From Atopobiaceae bacterium (GTDB lineage: Bacteria; Actinomycetota; Coriobacteriia; Coriobacteriales; Atopobiaceae), in contig JABZIF010000001.1 in NCBI GenBank assembly GCA_015258485.1, forward strand, positions 24,573-88,572: a stretch of 64,000 nt of DNA. The letters are read 5' to 3'. The notes beneath the pieces are model-generated. The model made no database searches, had not been told where the DNA came from, and was given only the letters and a program-made list of their open reading frames with translations. Position 1 is the first letter of the stretch. The number at the start of each line of letters is the position of its first letter. Of the stretch, positions 44,534 through 53,108 are shown in pieces. Position numbers and translations under genes: made by a program.

Positions 44534-44974
44534 TCAAATGCCATCTTCATCAGAAAAAACATCATCACGTGCTGACGTAATTTCAAGTTGTTTATGGACA
44601 ACCCCCTGGCTACCAGATAGAACAGCAGTTTTAATAAGTTCATCAAGTGTAGTCTCAGGAAGGCGAGATCCTATAGTTTCAAGAAGCATGGGTAAATTTG
44701 TACCCGCCACAACCTCTACATTGTCATAATTCTGAGCAATAATCATTGACTGATTAAACGGAGTTCCCCCAAGTAAATCACAAAAGATTAGTATCCCATC
44801 GGTTTCATCAAGCAAATCTGAAATGGTTGCTGCAAGTGTCTCAGGATATATCGCAGCACCTGCTTCGATAAAAGGAACAGGAACGAATGATTCTTGCTCA
44901 CCGGCAATCATAGTAAAGGCATCTGAAAGCCCATTTGCAAAAGTACCATGACCTGTAAGAACGCAGCCAATCAC
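44534..44974 (-). CDS. agaF: mannose-family PTS component IIA (AgaF-like)
   Basis: A 146-residue cytoplasmic IIA protein; His9 in VLTGHGTFANGLSDA accepts phosphate from HPr. Further marks: FCDLLGGTPFNQSMII and VVAGTNLPMLLE. Start taken at a GTG (44974) because GGGAG lies 7 nt upstream; a TTG two codons earlier is too close to it. First gene of the PTS operon, reading away from the divergent kinase gene across a 432-nt regulatory gap. Confidence 0.9.
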   Translation of the reverse strand: MIGCVLTGHGTFANGLSDAFTMIAGEQESFVPVPFIEAGAAIYPETLAATISDLLDETDGILIFCDLLGGTPFNQSMIIAQNYDNVEVVAGTNLPMLLETIGSRLPETTLDELIKTAVLSGSQGVVHKQLEITSARDDVFSDEDGI

Positions 44975-45117
44975 GTTCAAACTCCCTTCTCGAGCATAAA
45001 ATACAAGTGGTTATACCCGGATACAAATCCATACGAAATTGGTCTAAACACTTTGTACTCACCTTCAAACATCCCAGGATAGTGCTGAACTGGATCCTAT
45101 TAGAACGCAACTAAAAA

Positions 45118-45129
45118 TGGTAGGTACCA
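45118..45129. promoter_or_regulatory. TGGT-N4-ACCA palindrome, possible GntR-type operator
   Basis: TGGTAGGTACCA has the TGGT...ACCA dyad seen in NagR/DasR (GntR family) amino-sugar operators. It sits about 145 nt upstream of the PTS IIA start in the divergent gap 44975-45406. No regulator gene for this cluster lies in the window. Confidence 0.4.
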
Positions 45130-45197
45130 GATGATTACTTTCCATAAAGTATAGTTAAGTCTCACTATATAAATGTGTACGTTAACATTTGACGGAT

Positions 45198-45226
45198 AAA
45201 CGGTAGAGTTTTACCTGCAAACGGTA
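45198..45226. repeat. direct repeats of AAACGGTA, 21 bp apart
   Basis: AAACGGTA occurs at 45198-45205 and 45219-45226, one exact two-helical-turn spacing, just before a TATATATATTAT stretch that may serve as a -10 element of the plus-strand kinase promoter. This is how activator sites on one DNA face look. The rest of the gap is AT-rich and without a gene. Confidence 0.4.
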
Positions 45227-45406
45227 TTACTATATATATTATGCCTGGTAAACATATGTATGTTTTATTATGAAATAGATAAAAATACTATGCCAATTCA
45301 TATTCATTTTTATTTTTTGTTCAAAATATATTACTAAAGTAAAAAACAACAACGATTGCCATACTATCTTTTAAGTAAGTACGTTCATTTAGCTAGGGTG
45401 ATATTT

Positions 45407-46339
45407 GTGATTGTAACGGTAACTCTTAACGCTTCCATTGATAAAGCATACTACCTTGATTCTCCAATTATTGATGGAACTGTCCACCGGGTATCTGTTG
45501 TAAGTAACAGTGCAGGCGGTAAGGGTCTCAATGCTTCACGAGCAATTGCAACACTTAACTACCCGCTTTGCGCCACAGGATTTGTTGGAGGCAACAACGG
45601 ACGCTATCTCATTGATCTTGCTCGGCAGGACAATATTACTTGTAACTTTACAAAGATAAAGCAAGAAACTCGTTCATGTATTAACATCATTGAACCCAAT
45701 CGAAGCTCAACAGAATTTCTTGAGCCCGGACAACCAGTTACACAAGAAGAATTTCTTGCCTTTAAAACTAATTTTTCTCAACTTATCAATAAAGCTGAGG
45801 TTATTACGTTTAACGGAAGTATTCCTAAAGGTATTTCTGCTCAAGATTACAAAGAACTTATCGCAGACGCACAGTCAGCAAAAATTCCATGCATTGTCGA
45901 TACATCCGGTGCCTTACTTACTACCTGCATTGGTGCACTTCCAACCATGATTAAACCAAACACAGACGAAATTGGTCAGCTTCTTGGGAGAACGGTTTCT
46001 TCTGAAAGTGATGTCATCCAAGCTGCTCAAGACATTCATAAACGGGGAGTGAAAATAGTTGTCGTATCACTTGGTTCAAAAGGTGCGCTTATGGTTTCTG
46101 ACGAAGGAACCTTTAAGGCACAAACCCCAAAAATTGATGTAGTAAATCCTGTCGGTGCAGGAGACACACTTGTTGGATCTTTTGCTGTTGCACTTGCTCA
46201 ACATAAAACAACCTCTGAGTGTCTTGTGTTTGCAATGTCATGCGCAACAGCAAGCTGCCTATCTATTGGTACTGGTCGTTTTGATCCTGTAATTGCATCT
46301 AAAATAGAAAAACAAATTACAATTCAAAAACTCCCTTAA
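45407..46339 (+). CDS. lacC: tagatose-6-phosphate / fructose-1-phosphate kinase (LacC-like)
   Basis: A 310-residue PfkB-family kinase. Start at a GTG with AGGG 8 nt upstream, which gives the usual LacC length. Motifs: VTLNASIDKAYYL at the N-terminus, GGKGLNASRAIA (substrate loop), and NPVGAGDTLVGSFAV with the catalytic Asp. The family includes FruK and LacC; the aldolase downstream and the aga genes opposite favour tagatose-6-P to tagatose-1,6-bisphosphate. Transcribed divergently from the PTS operon. Confidence 0.83.
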   Translation: MIVTVTLNASIDKAYYLDSPIIDGTVHRVSVVSNSAGGKGLNASRAIATLNYPLCATGFVGGNNGRYLIDLARQDNITCNFTKIKQETRSCINIIEPNRSSTEFLEPGQPVTQEEFLAFKTNFSQLINKAEVITFNGSIPKGISAQDYKELIADAQSAKIPCIVDTSGALLTTCIGALPTMIKPNTDEIGQLLGRTVSSESDVIQAAQDIHKRGVKIVVVSLGSKGALMVSDEGTFKAQTPKIDVVNPVGAGDTLVGSFAVALAQHKTTSECLVFAMSCATASCLSIGTGRFDPVIASKIEKQITIQKLP

Positions 46340-46416
46340 ACAGATGATTACCAACAACTATTTAACGCTACAATTTCTATGTCTATCAAAGCCCTAAAGG
46401 GCGAAAGGAGCGCTAT

Positions 46417-47268
46417 ATGTTTGTAAGCACTCAACAAATGCTTCTTGATGCACAGTCTGGCCATTATGCTGTTGGTGCATTTAATGTTGAAAACCTCGAA
46501 TTTGTAATGGCAGTACTCAAGGCTGCAGAAGAGCGTCGCTCGCCTGTTATTATGCAAACCACACCGGGCACCATTAAGTATGCAAACCTAAATTATTTTG
46601 TAGCAATGGTTCGTTGTGCTGCTGAAGAAGCTACAATACCCGTTGCATTACATCTCGATCATGGAGACAACTTTGATCGCTGTATTCAAGCTGCGCGTGC
46701 AGGCTATACTTCAGTCATGATTGACGGATCTCATGTTCCTTTTGAAGACAATATTGCGCTAACTTCATCTGTTACAAAATTTGCTGGTCCTATTAATCTT
46801 CCTGTTGAAGCTGAACTCGGCAAGGTTGGTGGCAAAGAGGACGATGGTCCAGCCGTTGAGGGCGAGAACCCCTACACTGATCCAGACCAGGCTGAAGAGT
46901 TTGTTGCACGCACTAACTGCACTTCTCTTGCAGTTGGCGTTGGTACCGCTCATGGCGTCTACCACGGCACTCCTCACATTGAGCAAGGTGTCCTGAAGGC
47001 AATTCGTCAACGCCTTGAAATTCCCTTAGTACTTCACGGAACCTCTGGTGTTCCAGATGATCAGGTAGCAGAGGCAATCCAGAACGGTATTTGCAAGGTT
47101 AACTACGCAACTGAGCTCCGCCAAGTCTTTACTGCCGCCTTCATGAAGTACATGTCCGAAAACCCAAGCAACTTTGATCCAAAGAAACCTTCCGCCCCTG
47201 GTATGGAATCAATTACCCAAATCGTTGTAAGTCATATGGATAATTTAGGCTCATCTCATAAAGCTTAA
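46417..47268 (+). CDS. gatY: class II tagatose-bisphosphate aldolase (GatY/KbaY type)
   Basis: A 283-residue zinc aldolase. Ligands and catalytic residues: HLDHGDNFD (Asp and His), GSHVPFEDN, EAELGKVGG, the metal His in VGVGTAHGVYHG, and LHGTSGVPD. AAAGGAG precedes the ATG. The length and the SHxPFEDN loop are those of GatY/KbaY rather than the longer FbaA. With the kinase 77 nt upstream it would complete conversion of GalNAc to dihydroxyacetone-P and glyceraldehyde-3-P. Fructose-bisphosphate activity is possible. Confidence 0.87.
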   Translation: MFVSTQQMLLDAQSGHYAVGAFNVENLEFVMAVLKAAEERRSPVIMQTTPGTIKYANLNYFVAMVRCAAEEATIPVALHLDHGDNFDRCIQAARAGYTSVMIDGSHVPFEDNIALTSSVTKFAGPINLPVEAELGKVGGKEDDGPAVEGENPYTDPDQAEEFVARTNCTSLAVGVGTAHGVYHGTPHIEQGVLKAIRQRLEIPLVLHGTSGVPDDQVAEAIQNGICKVNYATELRQVFTAAFMKYMSENPSNFDPKKPSAPGMESITQIVVSHMDNLGSSHKA

Positions 47269-47288
47269 ATGAGATATTTAAGCCTTTA

Positions 47289-47322
47289 AAAAAGGAGATT
47301 CTTTAAAAAGAATCTCCTTTTT
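47289..47322. terminator. bidirectional terminator between gatY and ilvE
   Basis: A 16-bp perfect inverted repeat (47289-47304 with 47307-47322) flanked by A on the left and T on the right, so it can end both the gatY mRNA on the plus strand and the convergent ilvE mRNA on the minus strand. Confidence 0.93.
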
Positions 47323-47351
47323 GCATAGTACGAAAAATATTTATCGTCCAA

Positions 47352-48419
47352 TTAGCAAATCTTACAAATCCAATCTGATTCCGGAGCTTCAATCTCACCG
47401 GCTTGGATACTTGTCAATGTATTGCGAAGCTTGGTCATTACGGGACCAACTTCTTCCATACCGGCACCAAAGACAATTTTTTTGTCTCCATCAACAACCA
47501 TACCAACTGGAGAAATAACAGCAGCAGTACCACACATACCGCACTCAACAAACTGATCAATCTCATCAAAACGCACAGGACGCTCAACGACTTTCATATC
47601 CAACATCTCTTTTGCAACAACCGCCAAAGAACGACGAGTAATTGAAGGAAGAATAGAGTCGGTATACGACTGTGGAATAACAAGCGTTCCTTCAGCATCA
47701 ACAAATAAGAAGTTTGCACCACTTGACTCTTCAACGTACGTACGAGTACCTGAATCAAGATACATACTGTCAGCAAATCCCTGGTTATGAGCCCATGTTG
47801 TTGGATAAAGTGACATTGCGTAATTCAAACCTGCTTTAATATTGCCCGTTCCATGAGGGGCAGCACGATCAAAAGGAGAAACTGTCAATGCAACTGGTGC
47901 AATTCCATTAGAATAATATGATCCAACAGGGGTAACCACAATTCTAAACTCATATGTATCTGATGGCTTTACCCCTACCGTATCGCCTGTTCCAATCATA
48001 AACGGACGAACATACAATGTTGCACCAGTCCCAAAAGGTGGTACCCATGCGGCATTTGCAGCTACAACTTCTTTAACAGCAGCAACAAATCGATCTTCCG
48101 GAAAAGGAGGCATAATAATACGCTCAGCAGAATCAGCCATTCGCTTGGCATTTAAATTAGGACGAAAACAAACAATATCCCCTGAAACAGTGGTATACGC
48201 CTTTAATCCCTCGAATACTTCCTGACAATAGTGAAAAATATTTGCGCACTCAGACAAAGTAATACTGTGATCTTTAGTAAGACCACCTTCATCCCAGCAA
48301 CCATTCTTATAATGAGCTACATAACTATAATCACATTGAATATAGCCAAAGCCAATAGATGACCAATCAATATCCTTCTTTTCCACTGATGTACTGACTT
48401 TTAACTCTGTATCTGACAT
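47352..48419 (-). CDS. ilvE: branched-chain amino acid aminotransferase
   Basis: A 355-residue PLP enzyme of class IV. Start at ATG 48419 (GGAGG 6 nt upstream); the frame extends further but that part is untranslated-looking. The PLP Lys is in NIKAGLNYAMS; other motifs are EVFEGLKAY, RPFMIGTG and EESSGANFLFV. It interconverts Leu, Ile, Val with their 2-oxo acids, using glutamate. It stands alone, ending at a bidirectional terminator, and is divergent from the DUF488 gene. Confidence 0.94.
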   Translation of the reverse strand: MSDTELKVSTSVEKKDIDWSSIGFGYIQCDYSYVAHYKNGCWDEGGLTKDHSITLSECANIFHYCQEVFEGLKAYTTVSGDIVCFRPNLNAKRMADSAERIIMPPFPEDRFVAAVKEVVAANAAWVPPFGTGATLYVRPFMIGTGDTVGVKPSDTYEFRIVVTPVGSYYSNGIAPVALTVSPFDRAAPHGTGNIKAGLNYAMSLYPTTWAHNQGFADSMYLDSGTRTYVEESSGANFLFVDAEGTLVIPQSYTDSILPSITRRSLAVVAKEMLDMKVVERPVRFDEIDQFVECGMCGTAAVISPVGMVVDGDKKIVFGAGMEEVGPVMTKLRNTLTSIQAGEIEAPESDWICKIC

Positions 48420-48579
48420 AATTCTCCTCCCTATAAAACATATAAGTAAATACATCATACGTTTCAAATAACACAGCGTCTCAAACAAATGAGTCCTTGT
48501 AACAAAAATGACTTGTAATACTATTCTGTATCCATTAAAAACTTTGGGGTATAACAGTCGTATCTTGGAAGGAGAGGCT

Positions 48580-48939
48580 ATGTACCTAAAACTCAAACGC
48601 ACCTATGATGCACCTGAATCAGATGATGGATACCGTATTCTTGTTGACCGTCTATGGCCACGCGGCATAAAAAAGGAAAATCTCCATGCAGATTTGTGGG
48701 CAAAAACTATTGCCCCATCAAATGAATGCAGAAAAGCTTTTAACCACGACCCACAAAAATTTGATGCATTTATTAAACAATATACAAATGAGCTCGATAA
48801 TAACCCAGATGCTGATGTCTTTGTAACTCAACTAAAGCAGCTTAATCAGTCAACAATTACGCTACTTTTTTCAGATAAAGATACGAAATACAACAACGCA
48901 GTTGTTCTAAAACAGTGGCTCAATGAAAAACTAAAGTAG
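48580..48939 (+). CDS. DUF488 family protein (YeaO-like)
   Basis: A 119-residue protein with the DUF488 marks YRILVDRLWPRGIKKENL (about 19-36) and ITLLFSDKDTKYNNAVVLKQ near the C-terminus. GGAGAGG lies just before the ATG at 48580. Function of the family is not known; a role in stress or methylglyoxal-type metabolism has been suggested only loosely. The 3' end overlaps murI, which converges on it, by 9 nt. Confidence 0.85.
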   Translation: MYLKLKRTYDAPESDDGYRILVDRLWPRGIKKENLHADLWAKTIAPSNECRKAFNHDPQKFDAFIKQYTNELDNNPDADVFVTQLKQLNQSTITLLFSDKDTKYNNAVVLKQWLNEKLK

Positions 48940-49809
48940 TTCTTGCGAGAAAAACTCGTTATAGAAAGCCACCTCTGCAGGAGTATCAATACTCGAAAAG
49001 AATAGAACGTTTGAGCAGGAGGTGGCATATGTATAATTTTTGCATCCCAAATTAATCCCATTCGCATCAAACATTACATCCGCAAAGGATGTAATGTTTG
49101 ACGTACTAAAATCATGCTTGGGAATAAGAAGATTATTTTGTTCAAGTAAACGTTTTAACTGTTTTGATACGCCAACTCCCCCATCAAAAAACGCCACCTT
49201 ACCTAGAACTGAAGTGATTTGTTTTTTAATAAATGGATAGTGTGTACAACCCAATACCACAGCGTCTACCATACCTGTATACTCTCCGAGTAACTTAGAT
49301 AAAAGAGTATGCATTTGTTTTGAGTCCGCTTTACCTGACTCAATAAGCTCAACTAGACCTTCTCCAGGTATTGAAAGTACTTTTGCCGAAGGATGCAGAC
49401 GTTCTATAAGACCATGATATTTCTCTAATGATAATGTTGCCTGTGTTGCCAGAACTACTACAGTTCCTTTTGGATATTCTGTAACAGCAGGCTTTAAAGC
49501 AGGCTCAACACCAACTATAGGAACATTGGGAAAAGCATTTCGTAATTCTTCTGAAGCTGCCGCAGTAGCTGTATTACATGCAATAACGATAGCTTTTGCG
49601 CCCTGATCAAGTAACTTTTGGGTAATAAAAAAAGAACGCTCTACAATCTCCTTTTTTGACTTTGAGCCATACGGAGCAAAAGCAGAATCTCCAAAATAAC
49701 AAAAATATTCTTGAGGTAATCGCTTTACTAAATGCTTAAGCACACTCATGCCACCAACACCAGAATCAAACACACCAACAAAACTATGCGGAGTCAAACG
49801 TGCGCTCAT
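48931..49809 (-). CDS. murI: glutamate racemase
   Basis: A 292-residue racemase supplying D-glutamate for peptidoglycan. Catalytic Cys are in VIACNTATAA (about residue 76) and VVLGCTHYPF (about 190). The start VGVFDSGVGGMSVLKHL is conserved. Start at ATG 49809. It is about 25 residues longer than usual; the extra lies before the C-terminal FFSSIDTPAEVAFY and coincides with a DNA palindrome. The 3' ends of murI and the DUF488 gene overlap by 9 nt. Confidence 0.93.
   Translation of the reverse strand: MSARLTPHSFVGVFDSGVGGMSVLKHLVKRLPQEYFCYFGDSAFAPYGSKSKKEIVERSFFITQKLLDQGAKAIVIACNTATAAASEELRNAFPNVPIVGVEPALKPAVTEYPKGTVVVLATQATLSLEKYHGLIERLHPSAKVLSIPGEGLVELIESGKADSKQMHTLLSKLLGEYTGMVDAVVLGCTHYPFIKKQITSVLGKVAFFDGGVGVSKQLKRLLEQNNLLIPKHDFSTSNITSFADVMFDANGINLGCKNYTYATSCSNVLFFSSIDTPAEVAFYNEFFSQELL
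49067..49101. repeat. perfect 15-bp inverted repeat inside murI
   Basis: TCAAACATTACATCC (49067-49081) and its exact reverse complement (49087-49101) surround GCAAA. It encodes part of an inserted segment (SNITSFADVMFD) of MurI. No T run follows. It could be a mobile palindromic unit, an uptake or binding sequence, or an mRNA hairpin. Confidence 0.85.
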
Positions 49810-49998
49810 TACCCAACCTTTCAAATCACATGTGAAGTATTTTATACCTTTTTATATAGAGATTAATATGACTGGATGCTCACAATGAGCTCAAACATCA
49901 ACCAACGAAAGTCAAGTTTCTCTTCAAATGATATATAGACTGGCATGTATCATAGTTGGGTACAATGCCAAAGATACATTTTTTATGATTGGAGATTC

Positions 49999-50427
49999 AT
50001 GAGTAACGAAGGTAAAAAAGTTAAAGTCCACTACGTTGGCACCCTTGATGATGGAACTAAATTTGATTCTTCTCGCGATCGTAATGAACCTCTTGAGTTC
50101 ACCTGCATGGCCGGCCAAATGATTCCTGGTTTTGATGCAGCAGTTAAAGATATGACCATTGGACAAATCGTTGATGTTCACATTCCTGCAGCTGAAGCAT
50201 ATGGAGAGCGTCACGAAGAAGCAGTTCAATCTGTGCCCGTCGCACAGCTTCCTGGTTCAGAAAATCTTATAGCAGGTCAACAAGTTACACTGGGAACACC
50301 TGAGGGTTACCCTATTATGGCAACCGTTGTTTCAAATGACGGAACAACTATTGTCTTTGATACCAATCATCCAATGGCTGGAAAAGATCTCAACTTCAAC
50401 ATTGAACTTCTCGAGATTGAAGAATAA
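49999..50427 (+). CDS. FKBP-type peptidyl-prolyl isomerase (SlyD-like)
   Basis: A 142-residue SlyD-type isomerase. An FKBP core (VHYVGTLDDGTKFDSSRDRN and AGQMIPGFDAAVKDMTIGQ) is interrupted by an insert-in-flap chaperone domain (about 70-125, PAAEAYGERHEEAVQSVP). The His-rich metal tail of E. coli SlyD is absent. GGAG lies 4 nt before the ATG at 49999. It likely helps folding in the cytosol. Confidence 0.88.
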   Translation: MSNEGKKVKVHYVGTLDDGTKFDSSRDRNEPLEFTCMAGQMIPGFDAAVKDMTIGQIVDVHIPAAEAYGERHEEAVQSVPVAQLPGSENLIAGQQVTLGTPEGYPIMATVVSNDGTTIVFDTNHPMAGKDLNFNIELLEIEE

Positions 50428-50495
50428 CCAGCGCATCATGCGCTCAACTACACGTGCCGAAAAAAGAGCATTATTTGGAAGTTTTTTCTTTTAAA

Positions 50496-50529
50496 AAAGA
50501 CCCTAATTGCTACTACAATTAGGGTCTTT
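50496..50529. terminator. terminator between the FKBP gene and the endopeptidase gene
   Basis: A perfect 14-bp stem (50496-50509 with 50516-50529), 6-nt loop. The T run is on the minus-strand side (TTTTTT), so its main job is to end the endopeptidase mRNA, with weak use on the plus strand. Confidence 0.92.
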
Positions 50530-50544
50530 AACATGCAAGAAAAA

Positions 50545-51816
50545 CTAGCTCAGCACTACGCCGCCAAGCCAGCCCCACCTTGGCGTACTAAGCGCGCCAA
50601 GATTAGAAATCCAAGAACTCAAACTTTGAGTAATAACGTTACCGGAAAGACAGTGTCTAACCATTCCACCGCCGATATAAATTCCAACATGTCCGTATAT
50701 TAATGCCGCTGCAGATCCATCTAAACTAGGAACGGCAATAATCATACCTGGTTGAATTGAACTACGGTCTGTAGAAGTGCAGTATCTATAATACATATCA
50801 CATGCATTTCCATAAAAGTGACCAACACCAGCATTAGAAAAGACGTTAGAAACCCAAGCTGCACAGAAGCCTGCACCTGTAGAACCAGTATAGTTAGCAG
50901 CAGATACAACCGCAGCTGCAGAACCAGAGCCACCAGAGTAACTACTTCCACCGCCACTGTAAGAGCTACCGCCTCCACTATATGAACTTCCACCGCCGCT
51001 GTAAGAGCTACCGCTACTAGAACTACTTGCCGAGCGCTGTGCAGCAACACGCTCTGCCTCTTGTTGAGCAGCTAAAAGTTCAGAATCACGCTGAGCAATA
51101 AGATCTCTTACATTTGCATCAAGATTTGCAACAACATTTGCTGCATCAGCCTGACGTGCAGAAATATCACTTAACTGAGCCTGTTGAGAAGAACGAAGTG
51201 ACTCAAGTTGAGTCTTCTGATTTTCAAGATCTGCTTTCTCTGTTTGAAGTTGAGCCTTATCGGCTTCCAGCCGATCTTTAAGCTCCTTAACTTCTTCAAT
51301 CATCTTCTGATCAGACTCGCTAATCTTATCGAGATAATAAATATTAGAAGTAAGCTCTTCAAAACTTGCAGATGAAAGAATCATCTCTAGAGCACCACTT
51401 GGGCCTGCCTTATAGTTGCTTGACATGCGAGCACCAAGAGCTTTTCTCTTCTCAGCGATTTGCTCTTCTTTGTCATTAATTTCTACCTGTTTTGAATCAA
51501 TTTGCTTCTGTTTTGAATCAATTTGATCAGAAACGGAACCAATCTGAGAGTTAGTGTCATTCAGAGAAGCTTGCATGCTAGAAACTTCATTTGCAATCTC
51601 ATCTAGAAGCTTTTGCGCTGCATCTGCATCGCTCTTTGCAGCATCAATCTGGGCCTGTGTAGTTGCTCCAAAAGCAATATGCGGTTTGAGCAAAGATGCA
51701 GTAATTGCTGCAGCTGCAATACCTGCTCCAGCAAAAAACTTACATGCTTCACGACGGCTGAATAAAAGTGATTCCTGATCCTCAGCAGAGGTGGTATGTG
51801 TACGAGTAAAACTCAT
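50545..51816 (-). CDS. secreted coiled-coil cell-wall endopeptidase (NlpC/P60-like)
   Basis: A 423-residue exported protein. A signal peptide with an SRRE twin-arginine-like start (about 20-50) precedes a long coiled coil (about 52-262) like PcsB or CwlO. A Gly/Ser linker with four GSSYSGG repeats (about 270-297) leads to a C-terminal hydrolase domain with Cys in TGAGFCAAWVSNVF and His in IYGHVGIYIGGG. It is likely a peptidoglycan amidase or endopeptidase acting at division or daughter-cell separation. The order matches PcsB-type hydrolases. A terminator follows the stop. Confidence 0.85.
   Translation of the reverse strand: MSFTRTHTTSAEDQESLLFSRREACKFFAGAGIAAAAITASLLKPHIAFGATTQAQIDAAKSDADAAQKLLDEIANEVSSMQASLNDTNSQIGSVSDQIDSKQKQIDSKQVEINDKEEQIAEKRKALGARMSSNYKAGPSGALEMILSSASFEELTSNIYYLDKISESDQKMIEEVKELKDRLEADKAQLQTEKADLENQKTQLESLRSSQQAQLSDISARQADAANVVANLDANVRDLIAQRDSELLAAQQEAERVAAQRSASSSSSGSSYSGGGSSYSGGGSSYSGGGSSYSGGSGSAAAVVSAANYTGSTGAGFCAAWVSNVFSNAGVGHFYGNACDMYYRYCTSTDRSSIQPGMIIAVPSLDGSAAALIYGHVGIYIGGGMVRHCLSGNVITQSLSSWISNLGALSTPRWGWLGGVVLS
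50929..51012 (-). repeat. four 21-bp tandem repeats in the linker
   Basis: Four tandem 21-nt units, each coding for GSSYSGG, vary only at third positions and are likely able to change in number by slippage. They form the flexible linker of the endopeptidase. Confidence 0.85.
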
Positions 51817-51970
51817 GGGGTCTCCTTGAACGTTTCTAGTGCGGTGTGACCTTTGGGGTACTATTCTACCCGAGTTACAACATGATATTCAAAAAAGTAA
51901 CGTAATTGACAAAGTATTTTATATACCTCTAAAAATAATTTATAAAGTTATCCAAGGTAACTACCTATTT

Positions 51971-53020
51971 TTATCGATTTTCAATATGAGCAATATTTTT
52001 TATGGAAATTGTAATTCTACCGTCTGTTTCATGAGAAAATTCCAGATATCCTGGACGATTAGTTAGATGAGAAGGAAAAGAAATTTCAATTCCTGTATCT
52101 GTTCTAATCTTATGATTTTTTGCAATCTTATTCGCTACGCCACGTTTGACTGGAATTTCTGAGGCAAGATTTTTACGTGCAATCTGAGCTTCATATTGCT
52201 CCTGAATCTGCGGTTGTTTTTCAAAAATACGTTGCCCTACTTTAATTGGATCAACCGCTTCTTCAACCTCAGCTGCCTCAGCAACAGCTGCTTTAGCACG
52301 AGACACCTCTACTACAGGCTCAAGCCCATACTCTTCTGCCAGATCTTGCACAATAACAGTAACCTCACTAATAGCCTCATGACTTGATACTTTTGAAGTA
52401 CACTCCAGGAACAATTCGGGAATAATGCATTTATCCTCACCCGCAACAGAGCGATTGTGATCGTGAAAATCAATAGCACCTGTATCAAAATCAATAACAG
52501 CATAAGAATCAACTTTTTGAGTAGGCGAAGGAAGCGTAGCATCTTGGCGAACAATTTCATTTGTGCCATTTAACACATCATGGATAAACGTTTGCTTTCT
52601 TGGTAGAAGTACAATAGCAAACAGACGTTTTCCTTCATCATCAAACGATTCTGACTGAGTATTTTGAATATTGTTTACAGCATGAGTGATATCAGTGTCA
52701 ACATAATCTGCAACTAAAAGATCACACTGTTCAACGTCATCAGTTCGTCGCAGCTCTTCCCAGAACCATTGAGCAATCTGCTGAGAAAACTCTACAAACT
52801 CAACCTCTCCCTGTGCATATTCTTGCAATCCATTTGCAAAATTACTTGTGGGAGCAAATTCTCCATGCCGTGACTCTGGATTAGCAGTAATCTTACGCAA
52901 ACGTCTCTGAACATATGATTTAGCTTGCCGATCATCTAAATCCAAAATAGATTGAGAAAAATACTTAGATCCCGTTTCAAAATCAAAGACATGGAGAATT
53001 GCTTTGGTAACCCTTAACAT
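51971..53020 (-). CDS. nucleoid-associated protein NdpA-like
   Basis: A 349-residue protein recalling the 37-kDa nucleoid-associated family (NdpA/YejK): AILHVFDFETGSKYFSQSIL near the start, ADYVDTDITHA, LLPRKQTFIHDV and AVIDFDTGAIDF. Start at ATG 53020 (GAGG 6 nt upstream). The middle holds an Ala/Glu-rich helix. Members bind DNA in the nucleoid, but the bacterial function is poorly known. It is preceded by 88 nt without features and follows the crr gene. Confidence 0.75.
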   Translation of the reverse strand: MLRVTKAILHVFDFETGSKYFSQSILDLDDRQAKSYVQRRLRKITANPESRHGEFAPTSNFANGLQEYAQGEVEFVEFSQQIAQWFWEELRRTDDVEQCDLLVADYVDTDITHAVNNIQNTQSESFDDEGKRLFAIVLLPRKQTFIHDVLNGTNEIVRQDATLPSPTQKVDSYAVIDFDTGAIDFHDHNRSVAGEDKCIIPELFLECTSKVSSHEAISEVTVIVQDLAEEYGLEPVVEVSRAKAAVAEAAEVEEAVDPIKVGQRIFEKQPQIQEQYEAQIARKNLASEIPVKRGVANKIAKNHKIRTDTGIEISFPSHLTNRPGYLEFSHETDGRITISIKNIAHIENR

Positions 53021-53108
53021 GTAAAACCTCATTTATTACAAACTCATATACCACATAGATAGCTGTATAGCTCGTAAACACAGCGAGAAACTCATTCGAT
53101 TCAGAAGT

